This document shows, in pieces, positions 17,315 to 23,684 of a stretch of 31,798 nt of DNA (its first letter is position 1; each line of letters begins with the position of its first letter). The stretch is from contig DMJJ01000562.1 of NCBI GenBank assembly GCA_003452185.1, positions 1 through 31,798 of the forward strand, read 5' to 3'. This stretch comes from Verrucomicrobiales bacterium (lineage in GTDB: Bacteria; Verrucomicrobiota; Verrucomicrobiia; Limisphaerales; UBA11320). The notes below the pieces were generated by a model. It did no database searches, was not told the DNA's origin, and saw only the letters and a program-made list of their open reading frames with translations. Both the position numbers and the translations under genes were made by a program.

Positions 17315-17347
17315 AAAAAAACCCACGACCGTTGCCAGCCGTGGGTT
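17315..17347 (-). terminator. Attenuator terminator in the ilvB leader (segments 3:4)
   Basis: On the minus strand AACCCACG (17347-17340) pairs with CGTGGGTT (17327-17320), an 8-bp stem with a 12-nt loop, and the transcript runs into seven T in a row (17321-17315). This is a textbook intrinsic terminator 44 nt upstream of the ilvB start codon and 17 nt after the leader peptide stop. Its left arm is shared with the antiterminator described for 17340-17386. Confidence 0.88.
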
Positions 17348-17427
17348 CTTGTCGAAATCCGATGTCAGCCGCGACAAGCACCCACGACGTCCCTGGCTAC
17401 TACTACCAGGAAAGCGGCTTGGGTGCT
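17340..17427 (-). promoter_or_regulatory. Antiterminator and pause structures of the ilvB attenuator
   Basis: Segment 2, CGTGGGTGCTTGTCG (17386-17372), can pair with segment 3, CGACAAGAACCCACG (17354-17340), in 14 of 15 positions; segment 3 contains the left arm of the terminator, so the two structures exclude each other. Segment 1, AGCACCCA (17427-17420), pairs perfectly with TGGGTGCT (17384-17377) in segment 2. A small hairpin, CCTGG (17410-17406) with CCAGG (17396-17392), encloses the three GTA valine codons. A ribosome stalled on those codons would block 1:2 and leave segment 2 free for 2:3 (read-through); a ribosome reaching the stop codon at 17367-17365 would cover segment 2 and allow the terminator. 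Confidence 0.82.
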
Positions 17428-17445
17428 GACAATCGACGGACACAT
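17365..17445 (-). CDS. Valine-rich leader peptide of ilvB (attenuation)
   Basis: A 26-codon frame, ATG at 17445 to TGA at 17365. It encodes six Val, one Ile and one Leu, with the run L-V-V-V at residues 13-16 (CTG GTA GTA GTA) and V-V at 20-21. The peptide begins MCPSIVSTQAAF and ends VVGACRG. It has the same plan as the E. coli ilvB leader (ivbL), whose valine run senses charged tRNA-Val, though the sequence itself differs. The stop codon falls just after antiterminator segment 2, as attenuation requires. No Shine-Dalgarno is visible upstream, and the candidate promoter lies so close that the message may be nearly leaderless, as known for some actinobacterial leader peptides. Confidence 0.85.
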   Translation of the reverse strand: MCPSIVSTQAAFLVVVARDVVGACRG

Positions 17446-17456
17446 TAGTGGGTCAG

Positions 17457-17485
17457 ACGGTAGTCCGGGAGACCCGTGGGGTCAA
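17457..17485 (-). promoter_or_regulatory. Candidate promoter of the ilvB leader
   Basis: On the minus strand TTGACC (17485-17480), a 17-nt spacer and TACCGT (17462-17457). The -35 box matches the consensus in five of six positions, the -10 only in three. Initiation 6-7 nt beyond the -10 would leave about 5 nt before the leader ATG at 17445. Confidence 0.4.
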
Positions 17486-17621
17486 GCCGGTTCTTGGCCC
17501 TGGCGCAGGGCGCCCCCGGAGGGCGGTTTTAGTAGTGGATGGGGGGGCTCGCTTGGATCGGCTCTAGCTTGAAGGGGGCCCAGGGGCCTGTTCACGCACG
17601 TCCCCTGTTCGCTTTGGAATC

Positions 17622-17744
17622 GCAGTGACGCTGAGGCGCAGAGACGGGGACAGAGAGAGACTCGGGGTGAACCCAGAATGAAAAGGGTCTTCTGTACCGA
17701 GCGGGGCTCCTCAACCCCTTCAGTCCGCGTCACCGCGTCTCTGC
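17622..17744. repeat. Imperfect inverted repeat, MITE-like, touching the pdxA stop codon
   Basis: The 21-nt arms 17622-17642 (GCAGTGACGCTGAGGCGCAGA) and 17724-17744 are inverted copies matching in 16 of 21 positions, with about 80 nt of purine-rich sequence between (GGGGACAGAGAGAGACTCGG) and a short inner CTCGG/CCGAG match. The right arm ends within the pdxA TAG (17746-17744). The arms resemble the degenerate GCAGAGACGC-type repeats scattered in intergenic DNA of many large bacterial genomes. The remaining stretch 17486-17621 holds nothing else I can name. Confidence 0.4.
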
Positions 17745-18715
17745 TAGGGACCTGCCAGTTGAAGCGCGAGGCGAATCGCCGACTCCATGCTGCCAGGATG
17801 GGCCACCCCCCGGCCGGCGATATCAAAGGCCGTCCCATGGTCGGGGCTGGTCCGGATAAACGGGAGCCCCAGGGTCCAATTCACCCCGGTGTCAAACGCC
17901 ACCATCTTCAAGGGCGCCAACCCCTGGTCGTGATACATCGCCACCACGGCGTCGAAATCCCCCCGGTAGGCCTGATGGAAAAGGGTGTCCGCCGGGAGGG
18001 GCCCCTGCACATCGAAGCCCCGCTGACGGGCGGCGGCGACGGCGGGAGCGACAATCCGTCCCTCCTCATCCCCGATCTTCCCCCCCTCCCCCGCATGGGG
18101 GTTGAGGCCGCAGACCGCCACACGGGCGCGGGGAAGGCCGAGATCCCGGCACGCGCCCGACGCCCGCTCAATGGCCAACTCAATCCGATCCCGCTGCAGC
18201 ACGTTGGCCACCTGACGAAGCGGAACATGAATGGTGGCCAGCGCCACCCGCAGCCATCGGCCCCGGTCATCCGCCCCAAGGAGCATCATGATCGTCCGGT
18301 CCGTTCCCGCCATCGCGGAGAGATGCTCCGTCTGGCCGACGAATCCCGGAGACCCTGCGGAGATGATCCCCTCCTTGCTCACCGGGGCGGTCACCAACCC
18401 GGAGACCCTCCCCTCAAGGCAGGCCCGGGCCCCCGCCTCAAGCCAGGACATCGCCGCGCGGGCGTTGCCAGCGGCAGGCCCCCGGGGGGGCTCAGAGGGC
18501 AGAGGGGGTACGGAGGCGGACTCAATGATGCAGGGGCCGTCGGGGGCCTGAAGCGGGAGGCGAAGCGAAAGCGAGTCGTTCAACCGACGAAGCTGGCCAG
18601 GATCGCCGTACAGAACAAAGCCCCCCGGGGTGGTTGGGAGCAGGGTCGCCACGGCCCGAAGCGTCACCTCGGGGCCGACGCCCCCCGGGTCGCCACAGGC
18701 GATCGCGAGGCGCAT
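17744..18715 (-). CDS. pdxA: 4-hydroxythreonine-4-phosphate dehydrogenase
   Basis: A 323-residue cytoplasmic enzyme of the DXP-dependent vitamin B6 pathway; it oxidises 4-phosphohydroxy-threonine with NAD(P) to the amino-ketone used by PdxJ. Seen: the N-terminal GDPGGVGPE, VTAPVSKE (108-115), the three metal-ligand histidines H131 (TEHLSA), H163 (IHVPLRQ) and H262 (YHDQGLAPLK), and TSPDHGTAFDIAG near the C-terminus. Length is normal. ATG 18715 overlaps the surA stop as TGATG, so the genes are translationally coupled; surA-pdxA is also the order in E. coli. The stop codon lies inside one arm of an inverted repeat. Confidence 0.95.
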   Translation of the reverse strand: MRLAIACGDPGGVGPEVTLRAVATLLPTTPGGFVLYGDPGQLRRLNDSLSLRLPLQAPDGPCIIESASVPPLPSEPPRGPAAGNARAAMSWLEAGARACLEGRVSGLVTAPVSKEGIISAGSPGFVGQTEHLSAMAGTDRTIMMLLGADDRGRWLRVALATIHVPLRQVANVLQRDRIELAIERASGACRDLGLPRARVAVCGLNPHAGEGGKIGDEEGRIVAPAVAAARQRGFDVQGPLPADTLFHQAYRGDFDAVVAMYHDQGLAPLKMVAFDTGVNWTLGLPFIRTSPDHGTAFDIAGRGVAHPGSMESAIRLALQLAGP

Positions 18716-19683
18716 CAGAAGGTGGCGATGAACGCCTTCTTGCGAAGCCGGGCAATCCAGGCCTGCTGAAGGCGGTTGCGCTCCTGAAGCAGAAGGGTCT
18801 TCTCGATCTCGTCCCGCACCTCGGCAAGCCCCTTGTTGTGGGCATCCTTCCGCTCGTCGACCTGGAGGATGTAGAAGCTGTCGGGTGTCTCGATCAGTCC
18901 GGAGGCCTGATGGAGCGGAAGCTTGGCCGCCGGCTCGCGGAACTCCTCACGCAGGGTGGAGGTCTCGAGCAACTCCCGTCGATCCCCCCCTTCCTTGGCG
19001 AAGGAATCCTCAGAGTAGGTGGCCGCCATCTCGGCAAACTTAGCCCCCCCCTTGATCTTGCTCAGGATGTCCTCCCCAAGCTTCTTCTTAACCGAGGCAT
19101 CCTCGCCGGCCACTTTGCCGAGGGTGATGATCCGAAGCCGGACCGCCTCGCCGACCGCGAAGGTCGTCTTGTTTGTCTCGTAGTAGTCCTGGATCTTGCG
19201 GGGTGAGATGAGGATTTTTTCGTTCGAGAGATTCCTGCGGCGCATGAAGTCGGCAACGATCTCCTCGCGCACCCGTGTCCGGTAATCCTCCGAGGTGAGC
19301 CCCTTGGCCTGGAGCTCGCGGGTCAGGCTGATGCGGTCGCCGAAGCGGTCCCGGATCCGATTCCGGATCTCATCCTCGATGTACCGGTCCGGCACCAGCC
19401 CGCCGCTGGCCTTGAACTCATCGATGATGAGCCGTCGGTCGATGAGGGTCTCGAGCCCCTCGGCCCGAAGCTTGTCGAGCTGCTTGCGGAGCTCGTCCGG
19501 CTGGTTCCGGTACTGGCGGATGATGGGGGGGACGAACTCCCTCATGTAATCCTCCAGCTGCTGGAGCGTGATGATCGACTCGTTGACCATGGCGATCACG
19601 CCATTGGCGAGGTTTGTCTGGGCATGGCTCCGGGCCGGAGCCGAGAGCCAGAGGGCCACCAACACGAGCATGAAGGTTCTCAT
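18715..19683 (-). CDS. surA: SurA-like periplasmic chaperone / PpiC-type peptidyl-prolyl isomerase
   Basis: A 322-residue secreted protein starting at ATG 19683 (a GTG three codons upstream is also in frame). Signal peptide MRTFMLVLVALWLSAPARSHA, cut before QTN. The N-terminal chaperone-like region begins GVIAMVNESIITLQQLEDY, the typical SurA/PpiC start, and is helical and charged to about residue 165. One parvulin domain follows (about 165-285: KGGAKFAEMAATYSEDSFAKEGG, then LIETPDSFYILQVDERKD), and a final helix. E. coli SurA has two parvulin domains, so this is a one-domain relative. It probably helps fold outer-membrane proteins. The overlap with pdxA supports the surA name, though the strict orthology is uncertain. 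Confidence 0.82.
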   Translation of the reverse strand: MRTFMLVLVALWLSAPARSHAQTNLANGVIAMVNESIITLQQLEDYMREFVPPIIRQYRNQPDELRKQLDKLRAEGLETLIDRRLIIDEFKASGGLVPDRYIEDEIRNRIRDRFGDRISLTRELQAKGLTSEDYRTRVREEIVADFMRRRNLSNEKILISPRKIQDYYETNKTTFAVGEAVRLRIITLGKVAGEDASVKKKLGEDILSKIKGGAKFAEMAATYSEDSFAKEGGDRRELLETSTLREEFREPAAKLPLHQASGLIETPDSFYILQVDERKDAHNKGLAEVRDEIEKTLLLQERNRLQQAWIARLRKKAFIATF

Positions 19684-19813
19684 CGGACGCACGGACGCAA
19701 TCTAGTGAACCAAGGGAATCCCGGTCAAGCGTCCCCGAGACCCAAAGGAGGGGGTGGATTCAGGCGGATTCCCGGCCCGGGCATCGAGAAATCCCGCTCA
19801 TCGTTTGTTCGCG

Positions 19814-19827
19814 GGGTGTTAACACCC
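19814..19827. promoter_or_regulatory. 14-bp perfect palindrome upstream of the CheR-like gene
   Basis: GGGTGTTAACACCC is a perfect palindrome in the 222-bp gap between the divergent surA and cheR-like starts, 78 bp from the cheR-like ATG. An operator for a dimeric regulator is the simplest idea; none is identified. A weaker hairpin (GCTGCG/CGCAGC, 19865-19885) lies nearer the gene. Confidence 0.4.
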
Positions 19828-19905
19828 TGCCGGGGCTGCCGATCCTAGGGGTAGCACGGTGGGAGCTGCGGCACCGCGTCGCAGCCCTCCGGAAGGAACA
19901 TTCGA

Positions 19906-21036
19906 ATGACCTCGGTGCGCGTAGAGCTCGAACGACTGCTGCAAAGAACCCTCGGACTCAACCCCTCGGCGGTGAAGGCGACGAGCCTTGACGAGGCGGT
20001 CCGCCGCCGCATGGCCGCGCACGGGGTGCGAAGCCGGTCCAAATACCTGGCGCTGCTCCGCTGCTCCCGGCAGGAGCGGCTGACCCTGGTGGAGGGGATA
20101 GAGCTCCCGGCGGTCGGGTTCTTCCAGCACCCCGACCCGATGACCTCCCTCCAGCGGTGGGTCACGAACCACTGGCTGACCCGCCCGTCGCGAAAGCCCC
20201 TCAGGGTGCTGAGCGTCCCCTGCGCCACGGGGGAGGAGCCATACTCGCTGGCCATCACCCTGCTCGAGGCGGGGCTCGCCCCCTCCCAATTCCACATCGA
20301 CGCCGCTGACATCAACGACCATGCCCTCAGGCATGCGGCCGCCGCCGTGTACAGCGCCGAATCGGTCCAAGCCGCCGGGGCGGAGATCCGGGAACGCTAT
20401 TTCCAGCGGGAAACCGAGGGACACCGGCTCGCCCCCCAGGTCCGCACTCAGGTGAGCTTCCTGAAGGCCGACCTCTTCGGCCGGATGGACCTCGGCCAGG
20501 GCTACGACATCGTGTTTGGCCGGAGCCTGATGATGTACTTCGTCCCCCAGGCCCAGCAACGGATCCTGCGTCGACTGGAACGGCTGCTCGCCCCGGGCGG
20601 ACTTCTCATTGTCGGCCCGACCCAGCTCCCCGGTCGACGCACCTCAAGGGTGGCTGTCCCGGCGTGGGCCGATCTCCTCGAGCAGGCGCACCCCTCCCCC
20701 TCCCTGCCGGCGCAGCCGGCACCCAGGCGCGAGGGAGCCGCCCTGTTCAGCCCGGCGGACAAGTCCCGACTGCGCGAGGCGGCAGCCCTTCTCGCGGCAA
20801 ACCGGTTCGTCGAGGCGGCGAACCTCTGCGTCGCCGTGCTGGAGGAGCAACGGGCCTCAGCACAGGCCGTTTACCTCCTGGGACGGATCGCCCAGGAGCA
20901 GGGCCGGGTCAGCGAGGCCCGTCACTACTTCCGACGGGCCCTCTACCTCCAGCCCCGGCACCGCCAGGCCCAGGAGCAGCTCGACCAGCTGGACGGCATT
21001 CATCGTCGGGCCGTTCCCCGGAACAAGGCCGCCTGA
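19906..21036 (+). CDS. CheR-type protein methyltransferase with C-terminal TPRs
   Basis: A 376-residue cytoplasmic protein. ATG 19906 is preceded by GGAAGGA at good spacing. The N-terminal helical part (1-70) and the SAM-binding domain follow CheR: VLSVPCATGEEPYSLAI (101-117), IDAADINDHAL (131-141) and DIVFGRSLMMYF near 205-216, the counterpart of the DLIFCRNVLIYF motif. The usual FFRD of CheR reads GFFQHPDP here. TPR-like helices fill about 290-365 (ASAQAVYLLGRIAQEQGRVS). CheR-TPR proteins methylate chemoreceptors in alternative signalling systems (WspC, FrzF). No receptor, CheA or CheW is in the window, so the target is unknown. A receiver-like gene follows after 137 nt. Confidence 0.85.
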   Translation: MTSVRVELERLLQRTLGLNPSAVKATSLDEAVRRRMAAHGVRSRSKYLALLRCSRQERLTLVEGIELPAVGFFQHPDPMTSLQRWVTNHWLTRPSRKPLRVLSVPCATGEEPYSLAITLLEAGLAPSQFHIDAADINDHALRHAAAAVYSAESVQAAGAEIRERYFQRETEGHRLAPQVRTQVSFLKADLFGRMDLGQGYDIVFGRSLMMYFVPQAQQRILRRLERLLAPGGLLIVGPTQLPGRRTSRVAVPAWADLLEQAHPSPSLPAQPAPRREGAALFSPADKSRLREAAALLAANRFVEAANLCVAVLEEQRASAQAVYLLGRIAQEQGRVSEARHYFRRALYLQPRHRQAQEQLDQLDGIHRRAVPRNKAA

Positions 21037-21042
21037 GTCGCC

Positions 21043-21066
21043 CACCCCCGCACCACCCCGGGGGTG
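21043..21066 (+). terminator. Hairpin after the CheR-like gene
   Basis: CACCCCC (21043-21049) pairs with GGGGGTG (21060-21066) 6 nt after the stop codon. It has no T-tract; a possible weak terminator or mRNA end. Confidence 0.3.
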
Positions 21067-21173
21067 TCGGGCCGACAAGGCCGCCCGCCCGGGCCTTCCC
21101 GGCTCCCCGCCCCGGCGTCGCTCCGATTTTGCACACTTTACAAGTCCCGGGGGGGTATCCCAAGGTTCTCCCC

Positions 21174-21548
21174 GTGACGCAACCGCTTGCCATCCTGTTG
21201 TACGACCGGCTCCTTCCCGGCAGCCAGCTGATCAACAAGCTTCAAGACCTTGGCTACCGTGTCACGACCGCCGAGGGACCCGGAACACTGGTTGAGACCT
21301 GCCTCCGGGAGAAGCCGCTGCTCCTCTTCGCCGACGTCGGGGACCGCGGGCAAGCGATCTGCTCGGCGCTGAAACAGCTTCGTGAGAACCCCGAAACCAG
21401 CCATATCCCCGTGATCGCGACGATCCCGGCCCGCTCCCCGGAGTCGGAAGCCGTCGCCCGCGAGGCGGGTGCCAAGGTGGTGGTGCACGACACCGTGATC
21501 CTGGCCCACCTGGAGCAGTTCATAGAGGCGGCACTCCAAATCGACTGA
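21174..21548 (+). CDS. Degenerate receiver-domain protein
   Basis: A stand-alone 124-residue protein with GTG start at 21174; the frame is open further upstream, but the receiver-like fold begins here (QPLAILLYDRLLPGSQLINKL). The alternation of strands and helices fits a CheY-like receiver, with FADVGD at the position of the phospho-acceptor strand and HIPVIATIP where the fourth strand is expected. The acidic pair is reduced to one Asp (LLYDR) and the conserved switch Lys is absent (AKVVVHDTV). It may bind a partner without normal phosphorylation, or be phosphorylated at the Asp in FADVG. It sits between a CheR-like gene and hemQ (24 nt before hemQ), so it may be co-transcribed with either; no functional tie is shown. 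Confidence 0.65.
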   Translation: MTQPLAILLYDRLLPGSQLINKLQDLGYRVTTAEGPGTLVETCLREKPLLLFADVGDRGQAICSALKQLRENPETSHIPVIATIPARSPESEAVAREAGAKVVVHDTVILAHLEQFIEAALQID

Positions 21549-21572
21549 CAACCCCATCCCACTGAATTTCGA

Positions 21573-22388
21573 ATGAACCTTCCCCAAGTGAAACTCAAGG
21601 AGGGCATCCATGTGATGCACCTGTTTTACCGAATCTCCCGGGTCGTCTGGGCCTCGCTCCCGGCAGGGGAGTCGCAGGCGGTCCGCCAGCGGCTGGAAAA
21701 ACTCTGCGCAGCGAATGCAAATGCCTCCCACCCGAGGATTTCGGTATTTGCCAACATCAGCGGCAAGGCTGACATCGCCTTCATGCTCCTCGCGGCCGAG
21801 CTCGGCCAGATCGCCCAGCTCCACCGCGACATCGAGCACTGCTTCCCCCCGGGGGCCCTCGAGACCGTGTACACCTACCTCTCCGTCACCGAGCTGAGCG
21901 AGTACACCTCCTCCGAGGAGGACCACGCCAAGCAGCTCGTCGAGCGGGAGAAGGTGAAGCCCGACTCCGACGAGTTCCGCGCCAAGATGGAGGACTTCCG
22001 GAAGCGCATGGCCGAGTACAGCCACTACCGGCTCTACCCCGAGCTTCCCGACTGGGAAATCATGTGCTTCTACCCGATGAACAAGCGCCGGTCCGGGTCG
22101 GACAATTGGTATTCCCTCGATTTCCCCACCCGCAAGACCCTCATGGGGGGGCACGCCCGTGTCGGACGGAAATACGGCGGCCGCGTCACCCAGCTGATCT
22201 CCGGATCCACGGGTCTCGACGACTGGGAATGGGGGGTGACGTTGGTCGCCCAGCAACTCGACCCGATCAAGGAGATCGTCTACGAGATGCGATTCGATGA
22301 GGTGAGCGCCCGGTTCGGGGAATTCGGTGTCTTTTACATCAACCTGCGCCTCACCCCGGAAGCCCTCTGGGGACACCTCCACCTCTGA
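21573..22388 (+). CDS. hemQ: Coproheme decarboxylase / heme synthase HemQ
   Basis: A 271-residue cytoplasmic protein of the chlorite-dismutase superfamily, subgroup HemQ, which with H2O2 decarboxylates coproheme to heme b in the coproporphyrin-dependent pathway. The C-terminal half is characteristic: IMCFYPMNKRR with Y167 at the place of the catalytic Tyr, GGHARVGRKYGGRVTQLISG with H194 as the proximal heme ligand, GLDDWEWGVTLVAQQL, and VYEMRFDEVSARFGEFGVFY. ATG 21573 is kept because the family alignment includes EGIHVMHLFYRI, even though an AAGGAGG occurs inside the coding region just after it. It lies 24 nt after the receiver-like gene and 36 nt before pyrD. The other pathway genes are not in the window. 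Confidence 0.92.
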   Translation: MNLPQVKLKEGIHVMHLFYRISRVVWASLPAGESQAVRQRLEKLCAANANASHPRISVFANISGKADIAFMLLAAELGQIAQLHRDIEHCFPPGALETVYTYLSVTELSEYTSSEEDHAKQLVEREKVKPDSDEFRAKMEDFRKRMAEYSHYRLYPELPDWEIMCFYPMNKRRSGSDNWYSLDFPTRKTLMGGHARVGRKYGGRVTQLISGSTGLDDWEWGVTLVAQQLDPIKEIVYEMRFDEVSARFGEFGVFYINLRLTPEALWGHLHL

Positions 22389-22424
22389 GACCCTGCGAGA
22401 GGGGGAAGGACCGAGGACAAGTCG

Positions 22425-23549
22425 ATGGGCTGGACCTACCGAAACCTGATCCGACCGGCGCTGTTTGCCCGGGAATCCGAGGCAATCCACAACCAGACCC
22501 TGGCGATCCTCGGGTGGATGAGCCGTCGCGCCCTCTTTTGCGAGATGGCGGAGAGCTTCTACGGCGCCCCGCCGCTTCCCGTCGACCTCTGGGGGCTGCG
22601 GTTTCCAAACCCCGTCGGCCTGGCCGCCGGAATGGACAAGCACGCGGCGGCAGCCCCCCTTTGGCCTTCGCTCGGGTTTGGATTCAGCGAGCTCGGGGGG
22701 GTCACGGCCCACGCGCAGCCGGGCAACCCCTCGCCACGCATGTTCCGCGCGATCCCCGACCAGGCGCTCGTGAACCGGATGGGGTTCAACAACCCCGGGG
22801 CCGAGGCCGTGGCCGCGACCCTCAAGGGATGGAAACAGGCCGGACGATGGCCCGCGCATCCCGTGGGGATGAACCTCGGCAAGTCCAAGGTCACGCCGCT
22901 TGAGGAAGCCGCCTCGGACTACGCCCACTCGTTCAGGGCGCTCCACGGACTGGCGGACTTCTTCGTCGTCAACGTCAGCTCCCCCAACACCCCCAACCTG
23001 CGCCAACTCCAGGATAAGGCTGCCCTTGGGGAAATCCTCCAGACCCTCCAGTCCGTGAACCGGGAGCTGGCCTCGGCGAGAACCCCTGCCACCCCCCTCA
23101 AGCCGATCCTGGTGAAGGTGGCGCCCGACCTCTCGTTTGAGGCGCTCGATGAAATTCTGGAGCTTGCCGCCCCCTGCTCCCTGGCCGGAATCGTCGCCAC
23201 GAACACGACCCTGGCCCGTCCCTCATCGACCGATGACCGGGTCCGCAGCGCCTATGCCGAGGCCGGCGGCCTGAGCGGCCGGCCCCTTGCCGCGCGCAGC
23301 ACGGAAGTGATCCGCCATCTCCACCGGCAAACCCGCGGCACCCTCCCGATCATCGGGGTGGGCGGGATTTTCAGCGCCGAGGATGCCTGGGAGAAGATCA
23401 CCGCCGGGGCCTCCCTCCTCCAGGTCTACAGCGGAATGGTGTACGAAGGCCCAGGGCTGGCGGCCGAGATCGTCTCCGGACTCCGCCTCCGGTTGGCACA
23501 GGAAGGGATGAAGACCCTGAGCGAAGCGGTCGGAACCACGACCCGGTAG
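22425..23549 (+). CDS. pyrD: Dihydroorotate dehydrogenase (quinone), class 2
   Basis: A 374-residue FMN enzyme that oxidises dihydroorotate to orotate in pyrimidine synthesis and passes electrons to quinone at the inner membrane. The N-terminal helices (1-45, MGWTYRNLIRPALFARES) mark class 2. FMN and active-site motifs are LAAGMDKHA, NRMGFNN, and NVSSPNTPNLR (183-193), where S186 is the catalytic base of class 2; LVKVAPDL, IVATNTT and IIGVGGI follow. ATG 22425 has AGGA upstream. Electrons go to the quinone pool, so it fits a respiring cell. It is downstream of hemQ by 36 nt and likely shares its transcript. A 5-bp hairpin (AGGGG/CCCCT, 23548-23562) overlaps its stop codon. Confidence 0.95.
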   Translation: MGWTYRNLIRPALFARESEAIHNQTLAILGWMSRRALFCEMAESFYGAPPLPVDLWGLRFPNPVGLAAGMDKHAAAAPLWPSLGFGFSELGGVTAHAQPGNPSPRMFRAIPDQALVNRMGFNNPGAEAVAATLKGWKQAGRWPAHPVGMNLGKSKVTPLEEAASDYAHSFRALHGLADFFVVNVSSPNTPNLRQLQDKAALGEILQTLQSVNRELASARTPATPLKPILVKVAPDLSFEALDEILELAAPCSLAGIVATNTTLARPSSTDDRVRSAYAEAGGLSGRPLAARSTEVIRHLHRQTRGTLPIIGVGGIFSAEDAWEKITAGASLLQVYSGMVYEGPGLAAEIVSGLRLRLAQEGMKTLSEAVGTTTR

Positions 23550-23684
23550 GGGAGCTGCCCCTGCCTTACAGGTCGGAACCGGCGACCGACACTACTCGCC
23601 CTGGCACTCGGCCGCAGATCGTTTCAACGTGGCGGCCCACTTCAGGATGCGCGGGATTGGGACCCTGGGTTTGCCGCGTCGGGC

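Noticed and set aside
15451..17448. A 665-codon open frame on the plus strand opposite ilvB
   Set aside because: It is the mirror of a strongly GC-biased real gene, has no recognisable protein pattern and would run through the attenuator. Similar long antisense frames lie opposite cysK, the TIM-barrel gene, the FG-GAP gene and the 1577-residue protein and are rejected for the same reason.
17511..17530. Plus-strand terminator-like hairpin CGCCC/GGGCG followed by GTTTT
   Set aside because: No plus-strand gene lies upstream, and on the minus strand there is no T-tract after the stem; it may be a chance GC stem.
21129..21160. TTGCAC ... TATCCC as a promoter for the receiver-like gene
   Set aside because: The spacing is 21 nt and the -10 box is poor.
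21597..21617. AAGGAGG with good spacing to a GTG/ATG inside hemQ as the true start
   Set aside because: The bases are the codons for K-E-G, and the family alignment includes residues upstream (EGIHVMHLFYRI), so ATG 21573 is kept.
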